DNA from: Paraburkholderia sp. BCC1885
Lineage (GTDB): Bacteria > Pseudomonadota > Gammaproteobacteria > Burkholderiales > Burkholderiaceae
DNA length: 64,000 bases
Direction of reading: 5' to 3'
Assembly (NCBI RefSeq): GCF_900996235.1
Contig: NZ_CAAJGM010000208.1
Coordinates: forward strand, 1 to 64,000
Numbering within the stretch: position 1 is the first letter of the stretch; each line of letters starts with the position of its first letter. The notes under the pieces are model-generated. The model was not told the DNA's origin, ran no database searches, and saw nothing but the letters and a program-made list of their open reading frames with translations. Of the stretch, positions 1 to 8,675 are shown piece after piece. Both the position numbers and the translations under genes were made by a program.

Positions 1-146
1 ACTCCCGCTTGCGCGTTCGTTTGGTCGTCAAATCCAATCCCAGATTAGCTTGTCTCATGCCCAAATCGTCGCAGTCGACGGCATATTTGGCAACTCAATT
101 CCTGCATGATTTATGCAGACCTTCCCTAACTCGGCAAGGAAGAAAA

Positions 147-554
147 ATGACAGCGCACCCCTTCAGGCAATCACTGCTTCTTAAAGGCGTCACCCATGGC
201 GCAGCGCCCATCCCTCTCGCTACTCGAATCGGAAATATGATTTTTTCTTCCGGTGTAATGGGCAAAGATCCCGCAACCGACAAGGTCGCGCCAGAACTAG
301 ATGCTCAAGTCCGTTTTGCGTTCCAGCATATGAAGCATCTGGTAGAACTTGGGGGAGGTACGCTCGCGAACATCGCCCACGTGACGGTGTTCGTGACAGA
401 CGACGGGCCGCGAAAGCTGATCAATGACGAGTGGATTCGATTGTTTCCCGATGAGAACGATCGTCCGGCCAGGCATATGCTCGTCTATGAACTCCAGCAT
501 GGCATGCAATTGCAGTTGGAGTTCATCGCCGTTCTCGGCGAAATCGAGGATTGA
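147..554 (+). CDS. RidA family (YjgF/UK114) protein
   Basis: This protein of about 135 residues has the RidA fold signature: a FSSGVMG segment near the N-terminus, the central GGGTLANIAHVTVFVTD strand-helix unit and a C-terminal LEFIAVL strand. RidA proteins hydrolyse reactive enamine/imine intermediates; some catabolic members, such as 2-aminomuconate deaminase, act in aromatic degradation. I chose the ATG at 147 because AAGGAAG lies just upstream and the family homology begins there; the frame is open further upstream but looks non-coding. It is the first gene of a catabolic neighbourhood, which favours a pathway-specific deaminase over the housekeeping role (inference). Family call is firm, substrate unknown. 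Confidence 0.85.
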   Translation: MTAHPFRQSLLLKGVTHGAAPIPLATRIGNMIFSSGVMGKDPATDKVAPELDAQVRFAFQHMKHLVELGGGTLANIAHVTVFVTDDGPRKLINDEWIRLFPDENDRPARHMLVYELQHGMQLQLEFIAVLGEIED

Positions 555-723
555 GGGGATGATTGATCAGCGATCGCCAAAAAACAGGAGTGGACCGCTG
601 GGCGGCAGGCGATAGAAGACGCCCCCCGGCGCGCTAACCATCTTGCCCTTTCGGACGACCGGTTCTTACCTGAGCAAACTCGGATATGGCGTCGGTCGAG
701 TGGCGCACGAGCGGCCTCCGTGA

Positions 724-1419
724 TCAGCCCGATCTGGGTTTCGCATTTGCCAATAGTTCCAGCATCTGATGTGTCGTCCTCACGTCAGCGAAAACAGACG
801 CGAGGCTGGTCAGAGCCCCGGTATGCTCGGCGTCCGTTAGGGCTGCCGTAGCATCAGACACAAAGAAAACCCGGTAGCCCTGCGTCGCTGCATCACGGGC
901 CGTTGACTCGCAGCAGATGTTGGTTAGCGCACCTGCGATAACCACCGTGTCCACGTCGCGAGCCCGTAAGATATCCGGAAGGTCGCTCGATCCCGGTGCC
1001 ATGGCACTAAAGAGGGATTTTGTCAGGCAGAGATCCTCCCGCCGCTTGCAAATACCGTGCGCAATGTGAGACTGTGTGCCGTTATCACCTAGCCTATCGA
1101 GCAGAAGCTGTGTTGTCGCCGCCGAGAGAAAGTGCCGGTAGTATGCACTCCGCTCCTCCACGTCCTTCGCATTCACACGATGCTTCGTGAAGATTATTGG
1201 AACGCTGGCTTGCCGCATCACCGCGGTCAAACGGTTGATGGTCGGCACAATCTCGATAGCAGATTCGACATTCGCACCGGTGGCGGAAAGAAAAAATTCC
1301 TGCATGTCGATAACGAGCATTGCCGTTTTTGCGGTGTCGATCCGCGAGAATGGATGCAGACGCCCTCGCGACTTCTCAATACGCCGTACGATGGCATCAG
1401 GAATACTAGAGGAATGCAT
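724..1419 (-). CDS. Isochorismatase-family cysteine hydrolase
   Basis: The 231-residue protein carries the full triad of the isochorismatase-like hydrolases: Asp38 in VIDMQ, Lys134 in LTKSLFSA, and the nucleophile Cys169 in GALTNICCEST. Relatives include nicotinamidase, N-carbamoylsarcosine amidase and maleamate amidohydrolase, so amide hydrolysis in the cytoplasm is the likely reaction. A strong GGAGG precedes the ATG at 1419. It lies downstream of the MFS gene on the same strand, and with the RidA protein and the racemase-fold enzyme nearby the cluster could process a nitrogen-containing ring-cleavage product (inference). Family call is solid; substrate is not determinable from sequence. 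Confidence 0.85.
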   Translation of the reverse strand: MHSSSIPDAIVRRIEKSRGRLHPFSRIDTAKTAMLVIDMQEFFLSATGANVESAIEIVPTINRLTAVMRQASVPIIFTKHRVNAKDVEERSAYYRHFLSAATTQLLLDRLGDNGTQSHIAHGICKRREDLCLTKSLFSAMAPGSSDLPDILRARDVDTVVIAGALTNICCESTARDAATQGYRVFFVSDATAALTDAEHTGALTSLASVFADVRTTHQMLELLANAKPRSG

Positions 1420-1517
1420 CGGATTGCCTCCACTTATTAGAATTGGCTTGGGACATCAACGCTGATCCATTGTGCAGGACCAGGCGCATAACGATATATA
1501 CGCCCGGCTTCTCTTCG

Positions 1518-2870
1518 CTACCGCGCTACTGCCGGCGACGCTTCACGCCTTTTTGTCTTCAGGTTCGAAGCGAGCAGATAAGACGCGGCAAAGGCGATGA
1601 AAGCGGGAACTGCACCGAGAAAGAGAATCTCGTGTGGCTGGAAGCGATTCTGCAGCAGCACACCACTGATAATTGGTCCGAGCGCTCCACCCAGACGTCC
1701 TATAGATACCGCCCATGCAATCCCGGTGGCACGGATTGCAGGCGGATATATGATGGTGGCAACACCGTTCAATGCTATCTGACCGCCCAGGACGCACAGA
1801 CCGAGCGCAAGAATGGACGCCATCGCCCAGATCATCGATCCGCGGGCCAGTCCCAATGAAACGAAGGACAACCCGCCTACCGCAAAAAGCACCATGAAAA
1901 GAGGAAATGGCTTGCCCCACCTGTCAATAATCCGGCTATATGCGAGCGCCCCGACGATAGCGCCGGTCTGCAGTACCGCGCCGGCTGACACCGAAGACTG
2001 AACCCCGATGCCGGTCTCGTGGATGATGGTTGGCAACCATTGCTGGATACTGAAGAGCTCCAGCAGATTCATAAAAAATATTATCCAAAGCAAGAGCGTC
2101 TGGGCAATCCTGTCCCCAGAGAAAAGCTCTCGCACTGTGCCCTTGCGCTCTGGCGATGTTGCGGCGATGAACCGGATATGCTGATGGTTGACGAACATGT
2201 CAGGTCGGATCCGTCTCAATGCCTTCCTGATACGCTGTTCCGGAGCACCCGACGACAGGAGAAATTCAAACGATTCTGGCATCGCTACAATCAGCAGGAG
2301 CGCCAGTATCGCGGCGAGGGCTGCCCCAGTGTAGAAGATGGAGCGCCATCCATATGCTGCGATCAGCCAGCTCGCAAGGATTCCCCCCGCACCCGCACCG
2401 GCTGAATAACCTATCGTGACCATCGCAATTGCAAACACTCGCAAGCGGGTCGGAACAAACTCCGAAACCATGGTGTACGCAAGCGTAATACCGAGCCCGA
2501 GTCCAAATCCCGCGGCAAACCGGTAGGCGAGCAGTTCACTCGACCCGGCTGCACGACCCGAGAGGTATGTGAATATCGCAAAGATAACCACTTGGGCAAT
2601 CAGTACAGGGCGACGTCCCACTCGATCGGCTAACGGGCCACCGACAAGCATGCCGAACATCCCACCTATCAGCGCGATGGAAAACACCCATCCGAGCAAT
2701 GCCGGGGCGATGCCAAGCGCCACTCGCATAACCGGCGCCGCATAGGCGGCGGCAAGCGTATCGTACCCGTCAACTGCGCCGATCAACACGCAAAGAACAA
2801 CAACCACATAGCGCATGAATGTCATGCTGCCATCCTTAATGGCAGCAACGTCAACCCGTGTCTCTTCCAT
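1518..2870 (-). CDS. MFS transporter, aromatic acid:H+ symporter (AAHS) type
   Basis: The 450-residue protein has 12 predicted membrane spans. The first span holds the DGYDT...AAPV pattern characteristic of aromatic acid:proton symporters such as PcaK and BenK, and the loop after span 2 holds the MFS signature GGPLADRVGRRP. It probably imports an aromatic or related carboxylate across the inner membrane. AAAGGAGGAAAT sits directly before the ATG at 2870, an excellent ribosome binding site. It follows the porin gene on the same strand with a gap of about 190 bases, giving a plausible outer-plus-inner membrane uptake route for the Rieske-pathway substrate (inference). Confidence 0.85.
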   Translation of the reverse strand: MEETRVDVAAIKDGSMTFMRYVVVVLCVLIGAVDGYDTLAAAYAAPVMRVALGIAPALLGWVFSIALIGGMFGMLVGGPLADRVGRRPVLIAQVVIFAIFTYLSGRAAGSSELLAYRFAAGFGLGLGITLAYTMVSEFVPTRLRVFAIAMVTIGYSAGAGAGGILASWLIAAYGWRSIFYTGAALAAILALLLIVAMPESFEFLLSSGAPEQRIRKALRRIRPDMFVNHQHIRFIAATSPERKGTVRELFSGDRIAQTLLLWIIFFMNLLELFSIQQWLPTIIHETGIGVQSSVSAGAVLQTGAIVGALAYSRIIDRWGKPFPLFMVLFAVGGLSFVSLGLARGSMIWAMASILALGLCVLGGQIALNGVATIIYPPAIRATGIAWAVSIGRLGGALGPIISGVLLQNRFQPHEILFLGAVPAFIAFAASYLLASNLKTKRREASPAVAR

Positions 2871-3061
2871 ATTTCCTCCTTTATCTCTGAGCGATATTTA
2901 TTTATGTTCAAAACGGTCGCAATGCAGGCATCGTTACGCCCAACACCAGGTTTGCGAAAGCGCCTCTAACAGACTAGTCTGGTTTGGCTCAAGACATGAG
3001 ATCCGATCTCGTAGCCACCGGCAACTCGCCATCAGGGCGCTGTCTCAGAATCGATTCATCC

Positions 3062-4138
3062 CTAGAACGACGTACGAACGCCGATTGCCGCAGCAAACTG
3101 ATTGATACCCGGGCCTCCACTCGGCGCGGCGTTCTGCAAACCGAGTGTGCCTGCACTTGCGTTCAAGGTATAGCCGAGGTCAGCATAGATGGTGGTGCGT
3201 TTCGAAAGAAGATAGTTCGCCCCGATCTTAAACGAGTTGCCGCTTCTGTGACTATCTTGCCTGTCCTGCAGGCGAAGATAAGCGAAAGTAAGCGCCACAT
3301 CAGCGGCGACACCATACTGCCCCGTAATAGCGATCCAATCCTGGCTTTCGCCTGTCGACGGATTTCGCAAAGCGGTAAATGCAGCACCGACTGCGGTCAA
3401 AGCCGAGAGACGATAGACGCCGCCGAGATTGAAAGAGCGTCGCACCAGATTGTCGGTGAGTCCAGACGGGTCGTTTGCGTCGAGGTAGGCAGCAGTAAGC
3501 GCGACTGGACCTGAAACATAGTTAAGCGAGGCCGACCGTTCTCTCTGGTTCTGGATGTCACCGGCTTTCCCCCCCTCGCTATACATCGCGCTTGCGGTAA
3601 GTCCGTGGATCCGAGGCGAAACGTACTTGACGGCATTATTCGCCCAATAGCATTGCCAGCCCGAAAAGCCACTCGCACCCTGCCAGCAAACAGTGTTCAT
3701 AGAACCGAAATTAGAGAATCCAGACGCGTCGCTTGCGACAAGCGATAGTTGGAAAGGGGTATAGAGCCGTCCGAAGGTCACCTCTCCGTACCTGTCAGAG
3801 CTCAGACCTACGAGCGCACCGCGATCGAACAGCACAGATGATGTAGCAGCCGGCACGCCGCCATTTGTTCCCACGCCAGTCGTGTTCAGGAAACCCGTTT
3901 CGAGCTGGAATATCGCTTTGAAGCCACCGCCCAAGTCTTCAACACCTTTGAAGCCTAGCCGGTCGGACTGATCGATGCCAGAGCTTGTCGAGATCACATG
4001 CTGCCCTGTCTTATTTGCGCCCGTTTTATAGATCACCCCCGTATCGACGATGCCGTACAGGATCACGCTGGACTGCGAATACGCAACAAGCGGAGTCAGC
4101 GCAAAGAGCGACGCCGCCATGAGCTTTCTCAAAGCCAT
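3062..4138 (-). CDS. Gram-negative trimeric porin
   Basis: The 358-residue protein has a signal peptide (cleavage probable after LVAYS) followed by SSVILYGIVDTG, the usual first beta strand of Burkholderia/Neisseria-type porins. It contains GFKGVEDLGGGFKAIFQLE and ends in VRTSF with a C-terminal phenylalanine needed for outer-membrane insertion. Length is normal for general-diffusion porins. It is divergent from the Rieske oxygenase gene and upstream of the MFS gene, so it probably serves substrate entry. The shared intergenic region holds an IclR-type box, suggesting co-regulation. Confidence 0.9.
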   Translation of the reverse strand: MALRKLMAASLFALTPLVAYSQSSVILYGIVDTGVIYKTGANKTGQHVISTSSGIDQSDRLGFKGVEDLGGGFKAIFQLETGFLNTTGVGTNGGVPAATSSVLFDRGALVGLSSDRYGEVTFGRLYTPFQLSLVASDASGFSNFGSMNTVCWQGASGFSGWQCYWANNAVKYVSPRIHGLTASAMYSEGGKAGDIQNQRERSASLNYVSGPVALTAAYLDANDPSGLTDNLVRRSFNLGGVYRLSALTAVGAAFTALRNPSTGESQDWIAITGQYGVAADVALTFAYLRLQDRQDSHRSGNSFKIGANYLLSKRTTIYADLGYTLNASAGTLGLQNAAPSGGPGINQFAAAIGVRTSF

Positions 4139-4330
4139 TCATGTCTCCAATTTTTTTATATGTAATGCGAAATAATATGAACAAATTACTGAGATTCGAA
4201 ACACCTCGAAGCAGGCCACTGCAGATCCCTGCGGGTTCGTCCAGTCCGGGACATCCGGAAGCAATTGGCCCCCCCGGCTATCCGTCACACCGTGGTCCGC
4301 AACCGAAGCATAGATCAATTATTTGAAAAA

Positions 4331-4345
4331 TGGAAATAGCTTCCA
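4331..4345. promoter_or_regulatory. IclR-type operator candidate
   Basis: TGGAAATAGCTTCCA is an inverted repeat (6-bp arms when flanking A/T are counted). It matches the E. coli IclR consensus TGGAAATNATTTCCA at all but two of its fixed bases. It lies about 80 bases before the oxygenase ATG and about 190 bases before the porin ATG, in a divergent promoter region, with an IclR-family gene at the end of the cluster. A half-site, TGGAAATGAC, occurs near 6519 before the LigJ-like gene. That the local regulator binds here is inference. Confidence 0.5.
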
Positions 4346-4422
4346 TATAATTGAGTGCAGACCACTTTTCCCGAGCACGGGAGAAGCCGGACCCCAGAAG
4401 TCCTACCTCAGGAGATACCCTT

Positions 4423-5646
4423 ATGTTGACCGCTTCAGACAACCGCTTGCTGACCCTCGTAGAAGGCGATGCGCCGATGGGGGCGATGCTTCGCTCTCAC
4501 TATTGGGTGCCGGCGGCGATCTCGGAGAAACTTGTTTCTGACGGCGCTCCGCTCCGAGTACGTCTTGTCGGGCGCGACTACGTGGTTTTCAGATCGACGG
4601 ACGGTCGAGTTGGCTGCTTTGACGAGCGCTGCCCCCATAGAAGCGCGTCCTTGGCGCTCGCAAGAAATGAGGACAACGCCTTGCGTTGCATTTTTCACGG
4701 CTGGAAGTTCAGTGTCGATGGCAAATGCGTTGAAGTCCCCACTGAAGTGAGTGACCAGAAGCGGTTTTGCGAGTCTGTACCGATCAAGGCGCATCCGACC
4801 CGCGAAGCGTCAGGAATTGTATGGGTGTGGTTGGGCGACAGCGACCCGGCCGTCTTCCCGTCCTTTGAGTTCATGGGACTACCTGAGTGTCAGCGGGTTC
4901 CGATGCGGCAGGCTCTTCACTACAACTGGCTGCAAGGCGTCGAAGGAACGATGGATTCCGCTCACGTAGGGGTGCTCCACACATCCTGGCTACGGGAGAT
5001 TGCCCGTGGCAGTGGACACGCACACGCGGCCGGCGAGAATCGGGCACCTCGATATGAAATTGATGAGCAACCTTACGGGTTTCGCTATGCAGCCCACCGA
5101 TCGCTTGAAGAGGGCGGCATCTATACCCGGGTGAATGTTTTTGTCATGCCGTGGTTCGGATTCATCTGCCCCGGCGACAAGCCTGACGGCGACCGCACTG
5201 CAATCTTCTCGGTGCCCGCCGATAACGAGCATTCCGTACATTGGATGGTGAAGTACAACCCCTACCGCGAACTCAGCTCTCCGTATCAGACGATGTTTTC
5301 AGATCCGGCCAACTGGCCGCCAGCGCCCGGAACGCCTGAAAATGTGTGGGGGCAAGATCGTGAATTGATGCGCCACGGCAGTTTCACCGGTTTCACTCAT
5401 GTGACGACAGAGGATTTTGCAGTCGCGTCAAGCGCGGGTCCTATCGCAGACCGGACCAACGAATTTCTGAACTCGGGTGACCTCGCAATCGTGCGACTGC
5501 GCCGACAACTCTTGAATGCCGTTCGGGAGTTCGAAGACGGTAGGCAGCCAACCCTCGCCGATCACGCGGCGATCGACTACGGCAGCATTCGACCCGTAGC
5601 TGACAAGATCGCGAAAGAGTCCGACTGGCGCTCAATCACTGCCTAG
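4423..5646 (+). CDS. Rieske non-heme iron oxygenase, phthalate/vanillate-oxygenase type
   Basis: The 407-residue protein has an N-terminal Rieske [2Fe-2S] domain with Cys70, His72, Cys89 and His92 (CPH...CIFH). A catalytic domain follows with the mononuclear-iron motif MDSAHVGVLH. The layout matches one-component alpha subunits such as VanA and phthalate 4,5-dioxygenase, which hydroxylate or demethylate aromatic acids using a separate reductase. No reductase or ferredoxin gene is in the window, so electrons must come from elsewhere. AGGAG precedes the ATG at 4423; earlier in-frame starts lack a good site. It is first in a plus-strand operon with the racemase-fold, LigJ-like and SDR genes. Confidence 0.9.
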   Translation: MLTASDNRLLTLVEGDAPMGAMLRSHYWVPAAISEKLVSDGAPLRVRLVGRDYVVFRSTDGRVGCFDERCPHRSASLALARNEDNALRCIFHGWKFSVDGKCVEVPTEVSDQKRFCESVPIKAHPTREASGIVWVWLGDSDPAVFPSFEFMGLPECQRVPMRQALHYNWLQGVEGTMDSAHVGVLHTSWLREIARGSGHAHAAGENRAPRYEIDEQPYGFRYAAHRSLEEGGIYTRVNVFVMPWFGFICPGDKPDGDRTAIFSVPADNEHSVHWMVKYNPYRELSSPYQTMFSDPANWPPAPGTPENVWGQDRELMRHGSFTGFTHVTTEDFAVASSAGPIADRTNEFLNSGDLAIVRLRRQLLNAVREFEDGRQPTLADHAAIDYGSIRPVADKIAKESDWRSITA

Positions 5647-5759
5647 CACTCGGGCGCTGGACGCTTGAACCGGCCGAGCGCCACCAAGAATTTCGATTGG
5701 TCGAGATCCTTTTCGCGCTTCGCCTTCACCACGATCTCATTAGAAAGGAAATTTCTCAG

Positions 5760-6464
5760 ATGCCGGATGCGAAAACACACGTTCAGGCAACACCCAGAAT
5801 CGCTTTGGTTCACGCACTGCGTGAGTCGATGGACCCATGCATCCAGGCCTTTGCGCGAGATTGGCCGGAAGCAAACATCGTGAGCCTGCTGGACGACTCA
5901 CTTCCTCAGGACTTTGCCGACGGAGCCTCCGCCTCTGACCTTAATGGGCGCTTCGCGCGATTGACCGACTACGCTGCCACCGGAATGTCGACTGATAGCG
6001 CGCGAGTCAGCGGGATCCTCTTTACTTGCTCCGCTTTCGGGGAGTCAATCGAGCTCTCGAAGAAGCTTGTCCAGATACCGGTGCTCAGTCCGTTCGAAGC
6101 TGCGTTCGAAGAAGCCATCGCGATGAACTGCTCAGTGGGCCTCGTTGCTTCGTTTAGTCCCGCGCTTGCCGTCCTACACGCGGACTTCAAGCGAATCGCG
6201 ACCTCAATGAACTACAAACCACGTGTTTCGGGGATTTCGGCGGATCGCGCACTCGATGCGCTTAAGGGAGGTCATCCCGAAGAACATGATCAGATGGTCG
6301 CCGAGGCGGCAACTTCTCTCAAGGATGCAGATGTGTTGATTCTTTGCCAGTTTTCTCTTGCACGAGCGACTGGCCTGACAGAGCAGGCAACTGGCAAGAA
6401 GGTGCTCAGCACGCCGGCCAGCGCCGTACGGCGGCTTCGTGATTTGACCGGTCGGTTTGTTTGA
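5760..6464 (+). CDS. Asp/Glu/hydantoin racemase-fold protein
   Basis: The 234-residue protein shows the two-cysteine arrangement of this superfamily: FTCSAFGESIE in the first half and LILCQFSLARA in the second, with the intervening QIPVLSPFEAAFEEA segment typical of the fold. Members include aspartate and glutamate racemases, hydantoin racemase, arylmalonate decarboxylase and maleate cis-trans isomerase. In a ring-cleavage cluster, isomerisation or decarboxylation of a dicarboxylic intermediate is more likely than amino-acid racemisation (inference). AAAGGAAA lies 7 bases before the ATG at 5760, which begins the homology. Confidence 0.75.
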   Translation: MPDAKTHVQATPRIALVHALRESMDPCIQAFARDWPEANIVSLLDDSLPQDFADGASASDLNGRFARLTDYAATGMSTDSARVSGILFTCSAFGESIELSKKLVQIPVLSPFEAAFEEAIAMNCSVGLVASFSPALAVLHADFKRIATSMNYKPRVSGISADRALDALKGGHPEEHDQMVAEAATSLKDADVLILCQFSLARATGLTEQATGKKVLSTPASAVRRLRDLTGRFV

Positions 6465-6631
6465 ACCCGGTCACTTTCTGGACGTCGCCCGGTAGCGCAA
6501 ATGTATGCGCCAAAAAAATGGAAATGACAGGCGTAAAGAAAGCGGCTGCCGGTGGATGAAGCGAGAGGAACGCTCTATCCGCTAGCAACACATGTAGCCG
6601 TTAATCAGTCAATCGGAGTATAGGAGGCTTT

Positions 6632-7657
6632 ATGATCATCGACGTGCATGGACACGTTTGCGCATCTCCCCGGCTTTACAACTGGTTAGTGCTTCAGCTT
6701 GCAAGTCGCTCGACCTACGGTACGCCACCACCGACTTTCTCCGACGACGAGTTCCGCGATCTGCCGGATACGAAACGGAATATCGCGGCCCTTGACAAGG
6801 TTGGAACCGACATTCAGTTGCTCTCCCCGCGGCCCTTCTCGATGTTTCATGCAGAGAAGCCAGCGCGCATTGTTCATCGGTGGATAGGTGCGGTAAATTC
6901 ATACATTGCCCAGAGTTGTCGTGTTCATCCGACCCGCTTCGCAGGAGTAGCAGGCCTCCCACAACCGACCGGGGAGCCGATTCAGACTTCGCTGCCAGAA
7001 CTCGAGCGTTGCGTGAACGAATTTGGCTTTGTTGGATGCCTGCTGGATCCAGACCCGGGCGAAGGCGACAATTCAACGCCGACGCTTGGCGACGAGTATT
7101 GGTACCCGCTCTGGGAAAAGCTAGTGGAACTGAATATTCCAGCGCATATTCACTCCTCCGGAAATCGATATGGACGCGAGACCTATAGCCAGCACTTCAT
7201 CAGCGAAGAAAGCCTGGCGATACTGTCTCTCGTCAATTCCCGGGTCTTCCTTGACTTCCCAGCGCTCAAGATTGTCGTCTCCCACGGCGGCGGCTCTGTT
7301 CCCTACCAAGTTGGACGCTGGCGTGCAGAACGCCTACATCCTGTCATGGCCAAAGACATTCCGCTGAAAGAGAGCTTCGATGAGAGCCTCAAGCGACTGT
7401 ACTTCGATACGGTACTCCACTCAAAGGAAGCATTGCAGCTCCTGATCAATCTTGTGGGTCCCGAAAGGGTTATTTTTGGCACGGAAAATCCGGGCTCCGG
7501 AACCGCACCGAATCCTGACACAGGGCGGAACTTCGACGACATCAAACCGTTGCTCGAACTGGTGGTTGGCATTAGCCAAAGCGACCGCGAAAACATTTTG
7601 TCGGCTAACGCCTTGCGTGTCTATCCACGGCTTCAACGCGTTGTCGAGGCTGCCTGA
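6632..7657 (+). CDS. LigJ-like amidohydrolase (4-oxalomesaconate hydratase type)
   Basis: The 341-residue protein belongs to the amidohydrolase/ACMSD superfamily. Metal-binding motifs are HGH at residues 6-8, AHIHSSG near 172 and VVSHGGG near 213. Its architecture strongly resembles LigJ, the 4-oxalomesaconate hydratase of protocatechuate 4,5-cleavage: QLLSPRPF, RFAGVAGLPQ, YWYPLWEKL, YFDTVLHSKEAL and FGTENPGSG are all LigJ-like positions. The probable reaction is hydration or decarboxylation of a ring-cleavage product in the cytoplasm. TAGGAGG precedes the ATG. Third in the Rieske operon. The LigJ-like fold is confident; the exact substrate is not. Confidence 0.8.
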   Translation: MIIDVHGHVCASPRLYNWLVLQLASRSTYGTPPPTFSDDEFRDLPDTKRNIAALDKVGTDIQLLSPRPFSMFHAEKPARIVHRWIGAVNSYIAQSCRVHPTRFAGVAGLPQPTGEPIQTSLPELERCVNEFGFVGCLLDPDPGEGDNSTPTLGDEYWYPLWEKLVELNIPAHIHSSGNRYGRETYSQHFISEESLAILSLVNSRVFLDFPALKIVVSHGGGSVPYQVGRWRAERLHPVMAKDIPLKESFDESLKRLYFDTVLHSKEALQLLINLVGPERVIFGTENPGSGTAPNPDTGRNFDDIKPLLELVVGISQSDRENILSANALRVYPRLQRVVEAA

Positions 7658-7784
7658 AATTGTAAGCGCGTCGCGTCGTTCGCGTTATGAACGCGGCGCC
7701 CTACGGGCGCGACGAGGGGTTTGGGCACCGGGCCGAAAGTGGCCCGGCTGCGAACTATCTACAAGAACAGAAGAGAGTGAAATC

Positions 7785-8576
7785 ATGAGATTGAAGGGAA
7801 AGACAGTCCTCGTAACGGGCTGCGGCTCTGCGGAGCCCGGCTGGGGAAATGGCAAAACAATCGCCGTGCTTTTCGCCAGGGAGGGCGCAAACGTCTTCGG
7901 TATTGACTTAAACTTGGAAAGTGCGAATGAAACTAAAACCCTGATCGAGTCCGAAGGAAACCAGATGTCAGTGGCCAGTTGCGACATGGTCGACACGATC
8001 GCGGTTGCCGGGATGGTCGATGCCTGCGTCGCAAAGTACGGCCGCATCGATGTACTCGTCAATAATGTGGGGAGGTCGGAGCCTGGCGGCCCAGTCGAGA
8101 TGTCCGATGCGATCTGGGACTCGCAACTCGACATTAATCTGAAAAGCGCGTTCCTTGGCTGCAAGCACGTATTGCCGATAATGGAGCGCCAAGGCGCCGG
8201 GTCGATCATCAATATTTCATCGGTCGCAGGGCTGAGGTACGTGGGCAAACCACAGGTGGCCTACAGTGCTGCGAAAGCGGGGTTAATGCAATTCGCGAGG
8301 GTCACTGCCGTGCTCTATGCCTCGCGAGGAATTCGCATTAACAGCGTCATCCCAGGTCTCATGCAAACGCCGATGCTGCAGCGGCTCGCCGAGAAATATG
8401 CTGGGGGCGATGTTGAAGCCTTTGCGGCGACGCGCAATGCCCAGGTACCCGCGGGTCGGATGGGCGATGCATGGGACGTAGCAAAAGCCGCGCTTTTCCT
8501 TGCCTCCGACGATAGCTCATATATCACGGGAACAGAATTGCTAGTGGATGGCGGACTTACCGCAGCGACCCGTTAG
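7785..8576 (+). CDS. Short-chain dehydrogenase/reductase
   Basis: The 263-residue SDR has a variant nucleotide-binding motif, TGCGSAEPGWGNGKT instead of TGxxxGIG, which is known from one subgroup. NNVG, the serine of NISSVAG, the YSAAK catalytic pair and the C-terminal ITGTELLVDGG are all present. It should oxidise or reduce an alcohol/ketone with NAD(P). The ATG at 7785 follows AGAGAGTGAAATC. It is last in the oxygenase operon, where it could dehydrogenate a dihydrodiol or hydroxy-acid intermediate (inference). Confidence 0.88.
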   Translation: MRLKGKTVLVTGCGSAEPGWGNGKTIAVLFAREGANVFGIDLNLESANETKTLIESEGNQMSVASCDMVDTIAVAGMVDACVAKYGRIDVLVNNVGRSEPGGPVEMSDAIWDSQLDINLKSAFLGCKHVLPIMERQGAGSIINISSVAGLRYVGKPQVAYSAAKAGLMQFARVTAVLYASRGIRINSVIPGLMQTPMLQRLAEKYAGGDVEAFAATRNAQVPAGRMGDAWDVAKAALFLASDDSSYITGTELLVDGGLTAATR

Positions 8577-8589
8577 TATGCGGCAACAA

Positions 8590-8614
8590 CACGGCCAAGC
8601 TCGATATGGCCGTG
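8590..8614. terminator. Hairpin between convergent genes
   Basis: CACGGCCA and TGGCCGTG form a perfect 8-bp stem with a 9-base loop, 14 bases after the SDR stop and before the convergent IclR gene end. No T-tract follows on either strand, so it is at best a weak or factor-assisted terminator. Confidence 0.35.
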
Positions 8615-8675
8615 ACGGGGTCGCTGCTGCGCTCACTGCTCTGAAGGCGGACACAGCACGTGCGGCGAAACTGCC

